From assembly GCA_020162035.1 (NCBI GenBank), contig JAIUNM010000017.1, forward strand, positions 22,852 through 86,851: DNA of 64,000 nucleotides, in the 5' to 3' direction. A program made the position numbers and the translations under genes. The DNA is from Bacteroidota bacterium (GTDB taxonomy: Bacteria; Bacteroidota; Bacteroidia; B-17B0; Aurantibacillaceae). The notes beneath the pieces are model-generated. The model worked only from the letters and a program-made list of their open reading frames with translations. It searched no databases and was not told where the DNA came from. Positions 62,757-64,000 of this stretch are shown in pieces (the first letter of the stretch is position 1; each line of letters begins with the position of its first letter).

Positions 62757-63512
62757 ATGGAAGCATTTGTAAAATCAGAAATTAAAAATGGTATTGGAAC
62801 TATTACTTTTTATCACCCACAAAGTAACAGTATGCCAGGGCAACAATTACGCAACCTCGCTTTAGAAATTGAAAAATTAGGCAAAGATGAAAATGCTAAG
62901 GTTATTGTTTTAAAAAGCGAGGGAGATAAAGCTTTTTGTGCAGGCGCAAGTTTTGACGAATTAATTTCTATTAAAGATAAAGAAACCGGATTAAAATTTT
63001 TTAGTGGTTTTGCAAGCGTAATTAATGCAATGCGTAAAGCACCTAAATTTATTATAGCTCGCATACAAGGCAAAGCAGTTGGTGGAGGTGTTGGTATTGC
63101 CGCTAGTGCAGATTATACATTTGCTGTACAAGGTGCAAGTTGTAAATTAAGTGAACTAGCCGTGGGTATTGGCCCATTTGTTGTAGGCCCAGCAGTTGAA
63201 CGCAAAGTTGGTAAAAGTGCGTTTTGCGAATTAACAATTAATGCAACAGAATGGCGAAGCGCAGAATGGGGTAACGAAAAAGGGCTGTACACAGATTTAT
63301 ACGAAACCACAAATGATATGGATAAAGCAATTTTAGGATTAGCTGAAAGATTATCAAAAAGTAGCCCTGAAGCAATGGCAATGTTAAAAAAAATAATGTG
63401 GGAAGGAACAGAAAATTGGGACGAATTATTAATTGAAAGAGCCGGAATGAGTGGAACATTAGTGTTAAGCGACTTTACAATTAATGCTATAAATAAATTT
63501 AAAGCAAAATAA
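62757..63512 (+). CDS. Enoyl-CoA hydratase/isomerase-family protein
   Basis: 251 residues of the crotonase fold. It starts EIKNGIGTITFYHPQSNSMPGQQL. The oxyanion-hole residues are in KAFCAGASFDEL and IQGKAVGGGVGIAASADYTFA. The usual catalytic Glu of hydratases sits after the second loop (LSELAVGIGPF). Such proteins act on acyl-CoA in beta-oxidation, leucine degradation or related routes; the substrate cannot be told here. It lies 7 nt after ubiE and converges on the GNAT fragment with 1 nt between the stops. Confidence 0.85.
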   Translation: MEAFVKSEIKNGIGTITFYHPQSNSMPGQQLRNLALEIEKLGKDENAKVIVLKSEGDKAFCAGASFDELISIKDKETGLKFFSGFASVINAMRKAPKFIIARIQGKAVGGGVGIAASADYTFAVQGASCKLSELAVGIGPFVVGPAVERKVGKSAFCELTINATEWRSAEWGNEKGLYTDLYETTNDMDKAILGLAERLSKSSPEAMAMLKKIMWEGTENWDELLIERAGMSGTLVLSDFTINAINKFKAK

Positions 63513-63513
63513 A

Positions 63514-63891
63514 TTACTCAATTTTTAATCCAACAATTTTCAAATCTTTCATTATTCCGTCCATATTTGCAATTGCAGGTAAATTTGCCCACTCTTTAAA
63601 TCCAAATTGATTAAACAAGTTTAAGCTTGGTGTATTGTGAGCAAAAATAAAACCAAGCAATGTATGAATTTTAATTTCTTTAGCGCATAAAATAGCTTTA
63701 TTTAAACATTGTTTACCAATACCTTTTCCTTTGGCTTCGTTGTTTAAATAAATACTAACTTCTACACACCCTTCATAAGCTGGGCGGCCATAAAAACTAT
63801 TAAAACTCATCCAGCCTAAATACAAGTTATCTTGCTTTACTATCCATAATGGGCGGGTAACTGCATTGTGTTGATTTGGAGTTACTACCTT
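63514..63891 (-). pseudogene. GNAT (phosphinothricin acetyltransferase-like) gene apparently cut by an insertion sequence
   Basis: Read on the minus strand the frame gives NQHNAVTRPLWIVKQDNLYLGWMSFNSFYGRPAYEGCVEVSIYLN, then GKGIGKQCLNKAI (acetyl-CoA loop) and NTPSLNLFNQFGFKEW, which is the C-terminal two thirds of a PAT-type GNAT. No start codon exists before the boundary with the IS-like end near 63892, where about 50 N-terminal residues would be expected. The family normally detoxifies or acetylates small amines. If the IS reading is right, the gene is inactive; the rest of the 5' end would lie beyond the element, outside the window. Confidence 0.6.
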
Positions 63892-64000
63892 TAGGTGGAC
63901 ACAAAAGTTAAGATTATCTGCGCTAACTTTAGAAGATGAAAAGAGTAAACAGCCATTACAGCTTGGAATTTAAATTACACGCTGTAGAATTAAGTAAACA
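63892..64000 (+). mobile_element. Left end of an insertion sequence, IS3-like
   Basis: Directly upstream of a transposase-like start there is TAGGTGGACACAAAAGTTAA, which resembles the CAAAAGTT-type terminal repeats of IS3-family elements. The boundary within about 5 nt is a guess, because the right end and any target duplication are beyond the window. Its position inside a GNAT frame that loses its start there supports an insertion. Confidence 0.55.
63936..64000 (+). CDS. Transposase OrfA-like N terminus (partial)
   Basis: The 21 visible residues from an ATG include HYSLEFKLHAVELSK, the helix-turn-helix opening of IS3-type OrfA/InsE transposases (typically YSxEFKxxAVxLS). Such proteins bind the element's terminal repeats and, after a frameshift with OrfB, carry out transposition. 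The gene continues past the right edge, so its length and OrfB partner cannot be seen. Confidence 0.6.
   Translation, partial: MKRVNSHYSLEFKLHAVELSK

Overview
The window looks like the chromosome of a low-GC member of the Bacteroidota. The supporting signs are: secreted proteins with a type IX secretion C-terminal tail (8442-10634, and a remnant at 55984-56439); TAnnTTTG-type -7 promoter elements; a tRNA without an encoded CCA end; the long form of IspG; a head-GIN-domain protein; and one large TerB/ABC fusion. It is a dense housekeeping region. The longest gene-free gaps are about 220 nt (18862-19081 and 57933-58152), so no stretch over 300 bases lacks a gene. I see no CRISPR array, prophage or rRNA. 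The only mobile DNA is the left end of an insertion sequence at the right edge.

Layout. 1-186 is the start of gyrB (minus strand). 322-7541 runs rightward: a PlsC-like acyltransferase, a DUF3108 protein, then an apparent operon tyrS - rpoN - family-2 glycosyltransferase - polytopic membrane protein. 7545-14116 runs leftward: HMG-CoA lyase, a T9SS-exported protein with a gingipain-like (C25) fold that seems to lack its catalytic residues, a SIMPL protein, ftsH and rsfS. 14184-25673 holds birA, a small barrel protein, a CE4-type deacetylase relative, glmS, clpB, and a nucleotide-sugar block (DegT aminotransferase - UDP-glucose dehydrogenase - UDP-xylose synthase). 25743-30372 has a 5'-nucleotidase split into two overlapping genes, dnaA with a strong terminator, and a glycosyltransferase with a TTG start.

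30425-34752 is the least ordinary part: a small secreted protein whose start overlaps a lipoprotein-signal reading frame, a 1023-residue TerB/ABCG-type transporter, and an outer-membrane protein whose signal peptide is out of frame at a T7 run. 34749-43852 returns to housekeeping: pyrR-like, dapA, an STAS-like protein, an ArsC-family protein, cysS, typA, a CAU tRNA, icd, lysC and DUF423. 43859-50862 runs leftward: an ABC exporter, a CLC chloride protein, a DUF4384 protein overlapping a metacaspase-like protein, and a GNAT/unknown/[2Fe-2S] trio. 50951-55952 is a rightward operon: nucleotide-sugar 4,6-dehydratase, a thioredoxin-like protein, ispG and a COQ7-like diiron protein. The rest holds the T9SS remnant, a GIN-repeat/barrel protein, two helicases, an rfaE1-type kinase, ubiE/menG, an enoyl-CoA hydratase, a GNAT gene that appears cut, and the IS end.

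Functionally, most genes serve translation (tyrS, cysS, typA, rsfS, tRNA), proteostasis (ftsH, clpB), envelope polysaccharide synthesis (glmS, DegT/Ugd/UXS, the 4,6-dehydratase, rfaE1, glycosyltransferases) and isoprenoid/menaquinone synthesis (ispG, menG). The best candidates for undescribed biology are the TerB-ABC fusion with its neighbours, the metacaspase/DUF4384 pair, the catalytically altered C25-like exported protein, and the COQ7-like protein in the ispG operon. All assignments come from reading motifs; no database search was run.
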